From: Acinetobacter cumulans
GTDB taxonomy: Bacteria > Pseudomonadota > Gammaproteobacteria > Pseudomonadales > Moraxellaceae
DNA: 64,000 nucleotides
Direction of reading: 5' to 3'
Assembly: GCF_003024525.3 (NCBI RefSeq)
Contig: NZ_CP035934.2
Coordinates: 2,108,001 to 2,172,000 of the forward strand
Shown: positions 9,203 to 18,623 of the stretch, one piece after another
Layout of the letters: each line of letters starts with the position of its first letter
Position numbering within the stretch: the first letter of the stretch is position 1
Made by a program: the position numbers and the translations under genes
Notes under the pieces: model-generated
Databases searched by the model: none
What the model was told of the DNA's origin: nothing
The model's input: only the letters and a program-made list of their open reading frames with translations

Positions 9203-11337
9203 GTGCTTGCTCCCGTACCGCGGTTTTGCGCACCACCAGATTGGTTAAGGATTTGGTCACGTGGACCATCCATCACAATTTTTCCGTCATTGACCACAAT
9301 AATTCGATCAACCAACTCCAACACAGCACGACGATGCGTTGCCACAATCATCGTTCTATTGCGTAGGTACAGCTTCAAATGATTGATCAACTGCTTTTCA
9401 GAGACATCATCAATTGCTGCTGTTGGTTCATCTAATAACAAAATATTGGGTTGACGAATTAATAACCGCGCAAGGAGTAAAGCTTGACGCTGACCGCCAG
9501 AGAAACCAACGCCACCTTCCAAAATAACGTGGTCGAGACCTTCTTTTTTCTCTTGAACGAATGCCAATGCACCTGTGAGTTGTAATGCTTGCATCACTTG
9601 CTCATCGGTTGCCAACGGCGCGCCTAAAGTTAAATTTTCACGTATAGAACCATAAAATAATTGTGAGTTTTGATTCAATAAACCCATATCACGACGCACG
9701 TCAGATGGATCAATTAGGCCCAAATCAATACCATCAAGTTTGACCTTGCCTTGAATTGGCGTTTGCATACCAGATAGCAATTGCAATAGGGTTGATTTAC
9801 CCGCGCCGTTACGGCCTAAGATTGCAATTTTTTCACCTGGTTTAATTTCAAGTTTTGGAATGACCAAGCTAGGACGTGGGTCATCTTCACCATATTTGAA
9901 AACTACACCATTCAGCTCATAGTTCCCCTGAATCACTGGACGATGTACCAAATGTGAATAGTCAGGTTGATCGACTGAACGTTTCATCAGTTCATCTAAG
10001 CCCGTTTTTGCAACTTTGGCTTGTTGTAGGCGACCCAATACACCTGTGAGCTGTGAAATAGGTGCCAACATACGTGAAGATAAAATTGAACAAGCAACCA
10101 ATGCACCTGTGGTCATCTCACCTTTCATTACCGCAAAACATCCCACCAAAACCACAATTGCAAAGGCCAAACCTTGTACTTTTTGTGTCCATGCACTCAT
10201 CAGACCAACGATTTTACGTTGTTCCATACTGACACTGGCAGACACTTCATTCATGTGATTCCATTGGTTTTGGAAGCGTGATTCTGCACGCAAAAGCTTA
10301 ATATCTTCAATACCTTGTACAGCTTCTACCAGCATCGCATTACGAATAGCGGATTCACGCATACCCATTTGTGCCAAACGCGCCAATGGTTTTTGTGCAA
10401 AAATGCCTGGCAAAATCATTAAAGGTACAATGGCTACCATCACCCAAAATAGGTTACCACCTATGAGCCAGAAAATCCCCAAGAACAGGAAGAAGAATGG
10501 CAAGTCTGCAATGGCTGTAACTGTAGTTGAAGTCACCAGTTCACGTACACCTTCAAGCTCACGAATTTGTGAAATGAAAGTACCTGTAGATTTTGAGCGT
10601 TCATTATTCTTAATACGTAATGCATGACCAAATACACGGTCGGAAATACGTAAGTCGGAACGCTTACCAATAATGTCTGATAAGTGAATACGTGCAACAC
10701 GTAAGGCAAACTCAAAGATAGCTGCAATGAGTACACCACCTGCCAAGACCCATAGCGTTGGAATAGATTGCGATGGCACTACACGGTCATACACATTCAT
10801 GGAGAACACGACCGTAGCAAGCGCTAAAATATTTGCCATTAAAGATGCAAACATAATATCGATATAGCGCTTCCAGTCTGTTAGTACAATTGACCAAAAC
10901 CAGTTCTTTTCAAATGGCTTAATGTACTCATCGACACGCATGTCTGGCACAGAGGATTCAGGGCGCAAAATATAAATATTTCGCACACCATGACTTAAAC
11001 GCTCAATTGGAAAAACTTGAGATAAGCCTTCATCTCCACTGAGTTGCACACTAGCATTACCGTCCACATCTATGCGTTCGATAATCCCCACTTCACCACT
11101 GTTAAACTCAATCAGCAACGGCAAGCGCCACGGATTTAAAAAACTACTATCAAATTTATTTTTACGTACATTGAGGCCGATTTGCTTCGCCATAACACCG
11201 AGCATTTCATCTACATTGGCGTGCTGGTTCCAATCCAATTGTAAACGGATACGCTCTTCTGATGGTTCTATGCGGTAGTGCTTAGCGATGTTTAACACCG
11301 CTTGAAGCCACGGCTGATAATTTATTGTATTACTCAT
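9199..11337 (-). CDS. Type I secretion ABC exporter, permease-ATPase (LapB/HlyB type)
   Basis: A 712-aa fused exporter half-transporter. Residues 1-130 form a C39-peptidase-like domain without the catalytic Cys (HYRIEPSEER lies where the Cys region would be), as in HlyB/LapB. The membrane domain covers about 150-440. The ATPase follows: Walker A LGRNGAGKSTLL (near 503), signature GFSGGQRQALLLARLL, Walker B ILLLDEPTAAIDD and the switch His in VATHRRA. It would drive one-step export of a large RTX or adhesin-type protein. It overlaps both neighbours by 4 bp, so the three genes form one tightly coupled operon. Confidence 0.95.
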   Translation of the reverse strand: MSNTINYQPWLQAVLNIAKHYRIEPSEERIRLQLDWNQHANVDEMLGVMAKQIGLNVRKNKFDSSFLNPWRLPLLIEFNSGEVGIIERIDVDGNASVQLSGDEGLSQVFPIERLSHGVRNIYILRPESSVPDMRVDEYIKPFEKNWFWSIVLTDWKRYIDIMFASLMANILALATVVFSMNVYDRVVPSQSIPTLWVLAGGVLIAAIFEFALRVARIHLSDIIGKRSDLRISDRVFGHALRIKNNERSKSTGTFISQIRELEGVRELVTSTTVTAIADLPFFFLFLGIFWLIGGNLFWVMVAIVPLMILPGIFAQKPLARLAQMGMRESAIRNAMLVEAVQGIEDIKLLRAESRFQNQWNHMNEVSASVSMEQRKIVGLMSAWTQKVQGLAFAIVVLVGCFAVMKGEMTTGALVACSILSSRMLAPISQLTGVLGRLQQAKVAKTGLDELMKRSVDQPDYSHLVHRPVIQGNYELNGVVFKYGEDDPRPSLVIPKLEIKPGEKIAILGRNGAGKSTLLQLLSGMQTPIQGKVKLDGIDLGLIDPSDVRRDMGLLNQNSQLFYGSIRENLTLGAPLATDEQVMQALQLTGALAFVQEKKEGLDHVILEGGVGFSGGQRQALLLARLLIRQPNILLLDEPTAAIDDVSEKQLINHLKLYLRNRTMIVATHRRAVLELVDRIIVVNDGKIVMDGPRDQILNQSGGAQNRGTGAST

Positions 11338-12830
11338 GGCTGGACTTCAAACCCCTGAATAGTCGTATTATTTAAATCGTAAGTTGCACGTGTACGCCCT
11401 GTCACTTGTATGTATTGCACAAGTGCTGCATAAACATCGTACTGAGAAGAAACGATTTCTTGAGCTGCGCTATGAATGGCCTGTTCTGCGTTTAATAGAT
11501 CAACGACAGTTCGAGTGCCTAGCTTATATTGTTCTTGATAAAGTTCTTTGGTACGCACTGTAGTCTCACGACGCTGTACCAAAATAGACATTTGACGCTT
11601 TTTGTTTTCAATTTGTTCACGGATTAAACGAACTTGATCCAATACGTCCAAATAAGATGTATTGACCTGTGCACGTGCTGCTTCCTCAGCATAACTCGCT
11701 GCACGAGTTTGTGCTGCAATCGCTCCACCTTGATAAAAATTACTGCTTGCTTCAAGCATGATGGAATTATAGAAACCATCATCCTTGTTATTATTGGGGT
11801 TACGACCATTTATAGCTTGGCTTAAACTGCCACGCACATTAATGGTTGGATAAGCACTCAATTTGGCTTGTTGCTTTTGAAGTTTAGCGACCTCTACCCC
11901 AGATTGCGCCAACATCATATTTGGAATTTGAGTGAAATCTGGATCTTGGTACAATTCTGCTTTGCGCACCAATTCATCTGGAATATCCCACTCAACATTG
12001 GATACATCAAAACCTAGTAAGGTTCTAAGGCGTTGCTGGTACTGTTTTAACTGGGTTTCTTGTACCACTAAATTAGATTCAGCAGCTTCTAAATTTGACT
12101 GTGCTTGAATTGGATCGGCTTGACTGCTAATCCCAGCTTTTGCACGTAGATTTGCAATTTCTGCAATACGCCCAATGCCTTTAATCTGTTGTCGAGCAAT
12201 GTTGGTGATTTCTTGATAGCGTTTTGCATTAACAATTGCACTTGCAACATCATAAGAAATTTCATCTAAACTGACCAATACTCGTGCTTGCTGCTGCAAC
12301 ATCTTGGCTTCTTCAATATTTACGCCACTTTTAACCTTACCAAAATCGTAAAGCATTTGTGACGCACTCAATGAAACGACCTGACCACCACGCTCACCTT
12401 TGGTGAGATCGGCTGTTTGCAAGCCACCCGAAAGTTGTGGATAGTATTTAGATTTTGCTAAATCGATATTTGACGCCTGCTCTGCTACAGACGAAATAGA
12501 TTGAGTGATTTCTGGGCGTCGCTGTACAGCTATGTGTACAGCTTCTTTAAAACTTAATCGACGTGGCGCAATATTTCCATATTGTGTTAATGATGCATTG
12601 TCTGCACGCCCAATCACTGGAAGTTCAGCTACACGAGATGTATCAAGTGGAAACTTACTGAGCTCAGTAATGTCTATTTTATCGGCTGAACGAGTCGGCT
12701 TTGGTGAAAAAATCTGACTAATTCCGTCTTTAAAAGAGTGTAAATAATCTTTGCTTGTCGACTCTGCATGTACCATAGATATAGAGAATGGTAAAAGCAA
12801 AATAACAAAGCTCCCTCTTTTAGTTATCAT
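11334..12830 (-). CDS. TolC-family outer membrane channel of the type I system
   Basis: A 498-aa protein with a signal peptide (MITKRGSFVILLLPFSISMVHA), then about 60 residues of linker, then a TolC/LapE-like body. The first repeat starts at LSFKEAVHIAVQRRPEI (about residues 92-108) and the second near IPNMMLAQSGVEVAKLQKQQ. The TRTVVDLLNAEQAI segment is a hallmark of outer-membrane efflux proteins. It is the first gene of the operon and supplies the outer-membrane exit duct. A run of A+T DNA upstream (12831-12960) should hold the promoter. Confidence 0.94.
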   Translation of the reverse strand: MITKRGSFVILLLPFSISMVHAESTSKDYLHSFKDGISQIFSPKPTRSADKIDITELSKFPLDTSRVAELPVIGRADNASLTQYGNIAPRRLSFKEAVHIAVQRRPEITQSISSVAEQASNIDLAKSKYYPQLSGGLQTADLTKGERGGQVVSLSASQMLYDFGKVKSGVNIEEAKMLQQQARVLVSLDEISYDVASAIVNAKRYQEITNIARQQIKGIGRIAEIANLRAKAGISSQADPIQAQSNLEAAESNLVVQETQLKQYQQRLRTLLGFDVSNVEWDIPDELVRKAELYQDPDFTQIPNMMLAQSGVEVAKLQKQQAKLSAYPTINVRGSLSQAINGRNPNNNKDDGFYNSIMLEASSNFYQGGAIAAQTRAASYAEEAARAQVNTSYLDVLDQVRLIREQIENKKRQMSILVQRRETTVRTKELYQEQYKLGTRTVVDLLNAEQAIHSAAQEIVSSQYDVYAALVQYIQVTGRTRATYDLNNTTIQGFEVQP

Positions 12831-12964
12831 ATTTTATGATGCCCCCAATCCTTTCTACTTTTATTAACGCTCTTTTGAACAATTCTATTTTTTAATCAAG
12901 TGTATACTGTATCAGCAAATATTTTTATCTTTTTACTGATTATTCTTATTATTCTAATAATTTA

Positions 12965-13010
12965 AAAACCCCAAAACAATGACATAAGTCACATTTTTGA
13001 GGTTTTTTAT
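12965..13010 (-). terminator. lptB terminator
   Basis: Read on the minus strand: AAAAAACCTCAAAA, an 18-nt loop, then TTTTGGGGTTTTT, just after the lptB stop. It separates the LOS operon from the type I secretion operon. Confidence 0.8.
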
Positions 13011-13014
13011 GTAT

Positions 13015-13761
13015 CTAAACGGTAAAGTCATCTCCAAGATAAACTTTACGAACAATTTCATTCTCTAGAATTTCAGTTGGCGAGCCTTCAGCAATCACTG
13101 CACCTTCGCTCACAATGTAAGCATGCTCACAAATTGCCAAAGTTTCACGTACATTATGATCCGTGATTAATACACCAATTCCACGGTCTTTTAAGGTGCG
13201 AATAATGTCTTTAATATCCCCCACCGAAATAGGGTCGACACCAGCAAATGGCTCATCCAATAGCATGAACTTTGGATCGGCTGCTAAAGCACGTGCAATT
13301 TCAGCACGACGACGCTCACCACCCGACACACTCATACCTAAAGAATCTTTAATATGCGTGATTTTGAAATCCGCCAAAAGCTCTTGTAAACGTTGCTGAC
13401 GTTGTTGTTTATTCAGGTCTTTACGCGTTTCCAAAATCGCCATAATATTTTCAGAAATTGTCAATTTTCTAAAAATAGAAGCTTCTTGCGGTAAGTAACC
13501 AATTCCTTTACGAGCACGCTCATGCATGGCTAGATCAGACAGGTCTAAATCATCTAAATGAATTTCACCTTTGTCCATTCTTACTAGCCCGACCACCATG
13601 TAAAAGCTCGTGGTTTTACCTGCACCATTTGGCCCAAGCAGGCCAACAATTTGACCACTTTGCATATTGAAAGAAACGTCTTTTACCACCCAACGTTTGC
13701 TATAGTTTTTTGCTAAATGCTTAATGCATAAAGTCTGTACCTTATGAGCAGATTGATCCAT
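13015..13761 (-). CDS. lptB: LPS export ABC transporter ATPase LptB
   Basis: A 248-aa ATPase that powers extraction of lipooligosaccharide from the inner membrane with LptFG and LptC. It shows Walker [17 protein letters not shown] (about residues 37-52), Q-loop [13 protein letters not shown], signature [16 protein letters not shown], Walker [14 protein letters not shown] and switch [10 protein letters not shown]. All are well conserved with other LptB proteins. The start overlaps the lptA stop by 1 bp. It is the last gene of kdsD-kdsC-lptC-lptA-lptB. Confidence 0.97.
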   Translation of the reverse strand: MDQSAHKVQTLCIKHLAKNYSKRWVVKDVSFNMQSGQIVGLLGPNGAGKTTSFYMVVGLVRMDKGEIHLDDLDLSDLAMHERARKGIGYLPQEASIFRKLTISENIMAILETRKDLNKQQRQQRLQELLADFKITHIKDSLGMSVSGGERRRAEIARALAADPKFMLLDEPFAGVDPISVGDIKDIIRTLKDRGIGVLITDHNVRETLAICEHAYIVSEGAVIAEGSPTEILENEIVRKVYLGDDFTV

Positions 13762-14327
13762 TAATCACTTGCTCCTGGGAATGATTTAGCGCTTGATGGT
13801 GGAATCACAATTTTCACACGACCACCTTCAGAACCCGTTTTATTTGGGGTACCTTCGGCAACAATATCGCCTTTGTTCATGCTGTATTTGAGGTTAGCAC
13901 CACGAATAGATGCACCTTCTTGCTCTAATAAAGCATTACCAGATAAGGTAATAATACCTGTTTCGGCATTATAAATAATTTTTTGCGCTTGGCCCTTTGC
14001 TAGGCCTTTTACTGGATCAGTCTTTTGTTGGAAATACGCTGGGCTACCTGTAGCCGTAATAGAGCTAATTTTGCGACCGCTATTGAGGTTGGCTACAATC
14101 GAGTTAGCCTGTAACTTCATTGTACCTTGCTCAATAATCACATTTCCTGAATAGGTGGTTACACCTGTTTTTTCATTAAAAGTTGCACGGTCTGCAACCA
14201 ATGAAATTGGCTGATTACGGTCTGAAGGTAAAGCAAATGCGCCCACAGAAACGACAGCCAATGAACCTAATAACGCAACTCGCTTTAAGAATGCTGTTGA
14301 TAATTTTGATTTAAGATTTAGGTTCAT
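13761..14327 (-). CDS. lptA: LPS transport periplasmic protein LptA
   Basis: LptA forms the periplasmic bridge that carries LOS between LptC and LptD. The 188-aa product has a signal peptide (about residues 1-34, ending VGAFA) and an OstA/LptA beta-jellyroll domain with repeats such as [21 protein letters not shown] and [21 protein letters not shown] chose ATG 14327, which has GAGGAA 5 bp upstream, over an in-frame ATG at 14366. The gene overlaps the lptC end by 17 bp. Confidence 0.95.
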   Translation of the reverse strand: MNLNLKSKLSTAFLKRVALLGSLAVVSVGAFALPSDRNQPISLVADRATFNEKTGVTTYSGNVIIEQGTMKLQANSIVANLNSGRKISSITATGSPAYFQQKTDPVKGLAKGQAQKIIYNAETGIITLSGNALLEQEGASIRGANLKYSMNKGDIVAEGTPNKTGSEGGRVKIVIPPSSAKSFPGASD

Positions 14328-14859
14328 ACTTTCCTCGAATATTAAAAAATTCGTACTGCCCATCATTTAGATTTGCTTTAAGTCCATTACTAACGAACTC
14401 AGCCTGTGGTGATTGCACCAAAACTTGTTTATTGGTTTCAATTTCACGGGTTTTAGGAAATGCCGTCAACTCATCAGTTGTAAATTGCATTTGCCCTTCA
14501 GCCATCAATTTTGTTGCCTTTACTTGATCTTTTAGCACAACTTTTTCATTGTCATTATAGCCATTGGCTGTTTTTGCAAAAAAAGTCGCGTCAACTTGAC
14601 CATTGGTATAAGTAGAAGCATTTAAATTCGACAATTGTGCGGTTTTCTGTTGTACGTTTTGCTCAAGTCGATCGACTTGAGCACGGACATATAGCTTGCC
14701 GTTCTCATCGGTTTGTGTCAGATGAATATTGTCCGCAGAATAATTCATACTGCGTGAAGATTCAGCCTGAAGTTTATTGCCTTTACCACTGTAGTAGTAA
14801 TAACCACCGCTTACAGCTGCAATTGCAATAGCAGTCACATATAAAAATTTTGTATCCAT
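14311..14859 (-). CDS. lptC: LPS export membrane protein LptC
   Basis: A bitopic inner-membrane protein that passes LOS from LptB2FG to LptA. It has one N-terminal membrane helix (LYVTAIAIAAVSGGYYYYSG) and a periplasmic jellyroll of about 160 residues, including LVQSPQAEFVSNGLKANLNDG. The start is ambiguous: ATG 14859 (MDTKFLY...) gives a normal short cytoplasmic end, while ATG 14880 would add seven residues. Neither has a strong ribosome-binding site. Confidence 0.9.
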   Translation of the reverse strand: MDTKFLYVTAIAIAAVSGGYYYYSGKGNKLQAESSRSMNYSADNIHLTQTDENGKLYVRAQVDRLEQNVQQKTAQLSNLNASTYTNGQVDATFFAKTANGYNDNEKVVLKDQVKATKLMAEGQMQFTTDELTAFPKTREIETNKQVLVQSPQAEFVSNGLKANLNDGQYEFFNIRGKYEPKS

Positions 14860-14899
14860 AAGCGGGGCATTTATCCACATTTAATGAATGTTTAGTTTA

Positions 14900-15439
14900 T
14901 TAATTCGGGGCACTGGCATATTTTTCAAGTAGTTCTTGATAAACCCCTTTGGCTACCAACAACATATCGCAAATTTCACGTACTGCGCCACGACCGCCTG
15001 TTGCTTGTGTAACTAAATCAGCACGGCGACGAACTTCAACATGGCCATTCGGCACAGTGACTTTCATTCCAGCGATTGCAAAAGCAGACAAATCCGGCCA
15101 ATCATCACCCATATACAAGCATTCTTGTGGGTCAAGATTCAGCTGTGCACATGCTTCACGTAGTGCCACGCCTTTATCTTCACGGCCTTGGTACACCAAG
15201 TCCACACCCAAATCAGACATACGCTTTTCAACGATATTGCTTTTACGGCCTGTAATGATGATGACTTTGATTCCAGCTTGCTGAACCAATTTCATGCCCA
15301 ATCCGTCACGAATATCAAATGATTTCAGCTCATCACCTGTATTGGTGAGTGTTACAAAACCATCACTTAGAATTCCGTCTACATCTAGCACCAACGCACT
15401 TACATGACGCGCTTGCTCTAATAACACATAAGATGCCAT
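14900..15439 (-). CDS. kdsC: KDO-8-phosphate phosphatase KdsC
   Basis: A 179-aa HAD-type phosphatase (C0 subfamily, tetrameric) that dephosphorylates KDO-8-P to KDO for inner-core LOS. Motif I is LDVDGILSDG (about residues 18-27), motif II IIITGRKS, and motif III/IV YMGDDWPDLSAFAIAG. The C-terminal TGGRGAVREI tail, which covers the active site of the next subunit, is present. It starts 3 bp after the kdsD stop. Confidence 0.96.
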   Translation of the reverse strand: MASYVLLEQARHVSALVLDVDGILSDGFVTLTNTGDELKSFDIRDGLGMKLVQQAGIKVIIITGRKSNIVEKRMSDLGVDLVYQGREDKGVALREACAQLNLDPQECLYMGDDWPDLSAFAIAGMKVTVPNGHVEVRRRADLVTQATGGRGAVREICDMLLVAKGVYQELLEKYASAPN

Positions 15440-15442
15440 TAA

Positions 15443-16459
15443 TTAATTTACCCCAGCTTGAATCAAATCATGCATACCAATGACACCAATGACTTTATTT
15501 TCGTCATCCACAACAACAAATTGGTTAATTTTCTTCACATTCATTTGCTCAAGTGCTTCTACAGCACGCGCTTCTTTTGAAATCGTTGAAGGATGCTGAA
15601 TCATAACCTCGGATACAGGTAAATTCACATCAAAACCTTGTTGTTTATCAATTAAACGACGCAAGTCACCATCTGTAAAAATACCCAACAACTTATCATT
15701 GGCATCAACAATTGTGGTTAAGCCTAAACGCTTATTTGAAATTTCATACAACACCTTATTCATTGGTGTTTCTGGTAATACTTTTGGTAACTCATCACCT
15801 GTATGCATTAAATGCTTTACATGTAACAACAAGCGCTTACCCAAAGCACCTGCAGGATGAGATCGTGCAAAATCATCTGAAGTGAAGCCACGTGCTTCAA
15901 GTAAGGCAACTGCTAAAGCATCACCCAATGCCAAAGTGGCAGTCGTGCTTGATGTCGGTGCTAAACCAAGTGGACATGCTTCTTGAATATCACCCAAAGT
16001 TAAAGCAACATCAGCATTTTGTGGCATTGGGCCACGGTCATGGCCTGAAATAGTAATAAGTGGTACGCCCACATGCTTAATCAATGGCATCAGCATCATA
16101 ATTTCATCACTCTTGCCTGAGTATGAAATTGCAATGAGCACATCGCCTTTCACCAACATGCCTAAATCGCCATGACCCGCTTCACCAGGATGCATAAAAA
16201 ATGAAGGTGTGCCTGTAGAGGCAAAAGTCGCAGCCATTTTACGGCCAATATGGCCTGACTTACCCATACCACTAATGACTAATCGGCCTTTACACTGCAA
16301 AATGATTTCACAGGCTTTGCTAAAGCGATCATCTATTTCATTCGCCAATACTTCTAGTGCATGGCGCTCGATGCTCAGTGTTTCTAGAGCTGTTTTCTGG
16401 AAATCAATTTGATTTGGCATATTTTGTGGATTCAAAGTCGGTTTACCTTTTTCACTCAT
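15443..16459 (-). CDS. kdsD: Arabinose-5-phosphate isomerase KdsD
   Basis: Converts ribulose-5-P to arabinose-5-P, the first step of KDO synthesis. An N-terminal SIS domain (about residues 40-190) has GRLVISGMGKSGHIGRKMAA and the GEAGHGDLGM and ISYSGKSDE loops. Two CBS domains follow (about 210-335; VMIQHPSTISKEARAVEALE and VVVDDENKVIGVIGMHDL). ATG 16459 was chosen over the TTG at 16465. It is the first gene of the LOS operon. Confidence 0.95.
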   Translation of the reverse strand: MSEKGKPTLNPQNMPNQIDFQKTALETLSIERHALEVLANEIDDRFSKACEIILQCKGRLVISGMGKSGHIGRKMAATFASTGTPSFFMHPGEAGHGDLGMLVKGDVLIAISYSGKSDEIMMLMPLIKHVGVPLITISGHDRGPMPQNADVALTLGDIQEACPLGLAPTSSTTATLALGDALAVALLEARGFTSDDFARSHPAGALGKRLLLHVKHLMHTGDELPKVLPETPMNKVLYEISNKRLGLTTIVDANDKLLGIFTDGDLRRLIDKQQGFDVNLPVSEVMIQHPSTISKEARAVEALEQMNVKKINQFVVVDDENKVIGVIGMHDLIQAGVN

Positions 16460-16595
16460 TCCCAATAATCAGGTCTGAGTTGTTGTCATAAACTAAGAAT
16501 AATTTTGGCTATTTTAGCATATCTCCTGAAATTGAACGTTTCTAAATGTTCAACTTTTAAGACTTCACACCTTGTTTTAACAATTTGACGCAAAA

Positions 16596-16627
16596 AAAAA
16601 CCTTAGTCCGTAAGACTAAGGTTTTTT
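16596..16627 (-). terminator. tRNA-Gly terminator
   Basis: Minus-strand stem AAAAACCTTAGTC / GACTAAGGTTTTT (inverted repeat around CGTAA/TTACG), with a T-run after it, about 10 bp beyond the tRNA 3' end. Confidence 0.92.
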
Positions 16628-16633
16628 AAATTT

Positions 16634-16709
<76 letters not shown>

Positions 16710-16774
16710 AATATGGGAACGAATTATAGAGATTTTTTCATTACTGTCAACACTCTTTTCATTCGTTTGCTGAA

Positions 16775-18196
16775 TTAATCAGCACGACGCCATACTGTAC
16801 CTTGGCGTGTATCTTCCAATACAACCCCTTGATCTAGCAAAGATTGACGAATTTCATCTGCACGCGCAAATTCTTTTGCCTTTTTCGCATCAACACGTTG
16901 TTGAATTAAATCTGCAATTTGCTCTTCAGACAAACCTAATGCTTCTTGGCCAATATCAGACTTTAAAAACTCATCTACATTGTACTGTACTAGCCCCAAC
17001 ACATTGGTCAAATGACGTAAAGTTGCATAGTAGATTTCTGCTTGAGATGCATTTTCTTCTTTTACAGCAGTATTCAAGGCTTTGTTAATTTCAAACAATA
17101 CCGCAATCGCTTCTGCTGTATTAAAGTCATCACGCATGGCAGCATTAAAACGCTCCACCAGTGCTTCATCTAAAGTTTCAACCAGTTTATCGCCATACAG
17201 CGCTTGATATGCTTTAAATGAATGGTAGAAACGTGTCAGCGTAGTTTTGGCTTCTTTAAGTGCAAAGTCTGAGAAATTCACAGGACTACGGTAGTGTGAA
17301 GACACAATAAAGTAGCGAATAACTTCAGGATGGAACTTATCCATCACATCACGAATAGTGAAGAAGTTGCCCAATGACTTCGACATTTTCTCGCCATCAA
17401 CATTAATAAAACCTACATGCATCCAGTAGTTTACATACTGTTCACCCGTAGATGCTTCTGATTGTGCAATTTCATTTTCATGATGTGGGAAAGTTAAATC
17501 CGAACCACCACCATGAATATCAAAATGGTTGCCTAAGCAACAAGTCGACATTGCCGAACATTCAATATGCCAACCCGGACGACCATTGCCCCAAGGTGAT
17601 GCCCAAGAAGGTTCATTTTCTTTGGCATGTTTCCAAAGTACAAAGTCAAACGGATGCTTTTTCTCAACTTCTACATCAACACGCTCAGATGCACCCGCTT
17701 GCATATCTTCAAGCTTACGACCAGATAAACGACCATATTTGGCAAATTTTTCAACTTCAAAATATACATCGCCATTTGCAGATGGATACGCTGTACCTTT
17801 ATCAACCAAATTACCAATCATATTTTGCATTTGGTCAATGTAATCTGTCGCACGCGGTGCTTCATCTGGGTGTAAACAGCCTAGGTTTTCTGCATCTTCA
17901 TTCATTGCTTGAATAAAGCGATCAGTTAGCGCCGTAATACTTTCGCCATTTTCATTGGCACGCTTAATAATTTTGTCGTCAATATCGGTAATGTTACGTA
18001 CGTATTTTACATTCCATCCCTGACTGCGCAAAAAGCGAATAATATAGTCAAATGCAACCATCACCCGAGCGTGACCGATATGACAATAGTCGTATACAGT
18101 CATGCCGCATACATACATATCGATGTGACCTTCTTTACGAGGTACAAATTCAACTTTTTTACGTTGCTCTGAGTTATATAGAACAAAAGGTTGCAT
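16775..18196 (-). CDS. cysS: Cysteinyl-tRNA synthetase
   Basis: A 473-aa class I aminoacyl-tRNA synthetase that charges tRNA-Cys. It shows the HIGH motif ([14 protein letters not shown], near residue 37), the KMSKS loop ([13 protein letters not shown], near 267) and the zinc site (Cys in [11 protein letters not shown], Cys in WHIECSAMS, and His/Glu in [12 protein letters not shown]). Length and motifs are complete. It is monocistronic on the minus strand next to tRNA-Gly. Confidence 0.98.
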   Translation of the reverse strand: MQPFVLYNSEQRKKVEFVPRKEGHIDMYVCGMTVYDYCHIGHARVMVAFDYIIRFLRSQGWNVKYVRNITDIDDKIIKRANENGESITALTDRFIQAMNEDAENLGCLHPDEAPRATDYIDQMQNMIGNLVDKGTAYPSANGDVYFEVEKFAKYGRLSGRKLEDMQAGASERVDVEVEKKHPFDFVLWKHAKENEPSWASPWGNGRPGWHIECSAMSTCCLGNHFDIHGGGSDLTFPHHENEIAQSEASTGEQYVNYWMHVGFINVDGEKMSKSLGNFFTIRDVMDKFHPEVIRYFIVSSHYRSPVNFSDFALKEAKTTLTRFYHSFKAYQALYGDKLVETLDEALVERFNAAMRDDFNTAEAIAVLFEINKALNTAVKEENASQAEIYYATLRHLTNVLGLVQYNVDEFLKSDIGQEALGLSEEQIADLIQQRVDAKKAKEFARADEIRQSLLDQGVVLEDTRQGTVWRRAD

Positions 18197-18623
18197 AGCT
18201 TTTCAAAATGCTTCTACGAAATGATGGCTCATCTTAACCTAAGCACTATTTTTCATAAAGTTTTCACAGAAAAAATAGTGACTAATTCTGCGAACTTTTT
18301 TTGGTTCGTTGTATATACCTTATAAATCAGCAACGGTTTAGCAAGATGTAAAATTGAATACTTATATCTCCACCCTAAATTTCAGCTTCAATTCAGCCAT
18401 GCTGTGAATCCATTACTAAACCCTTTACGGCGCCAATGCATTTGAGCTAAAGACCATAAATCGAAATACGTGTTCAGTATTTTTAGACTTCATATCCTTA
18501 AGATTTGTATGGATTTTATGAGTGAATTTTTTATGCATTCTGTCGCTTAAAATCCGATTTCCTCCATTTTTCTCCACAGTTTTCAGCTAATCTTACGCAA
18601 AATTACATTTGGTATATCCAATA
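18197..18623. other. Intergenic region between cysS and the TonB receptor
   Basis: About 430 bp between divergent genes. I see no ORF and no convincing Fur box or other operator. Promoters for both flanking genes are expected here. Confidence 0.5.

Noticed and set aside
17452..17916. 154-codon plus-strand frame inside cysS
   Set aside because: His/Gln-rich shadow of the conserved cysS coding strand; no independent support.
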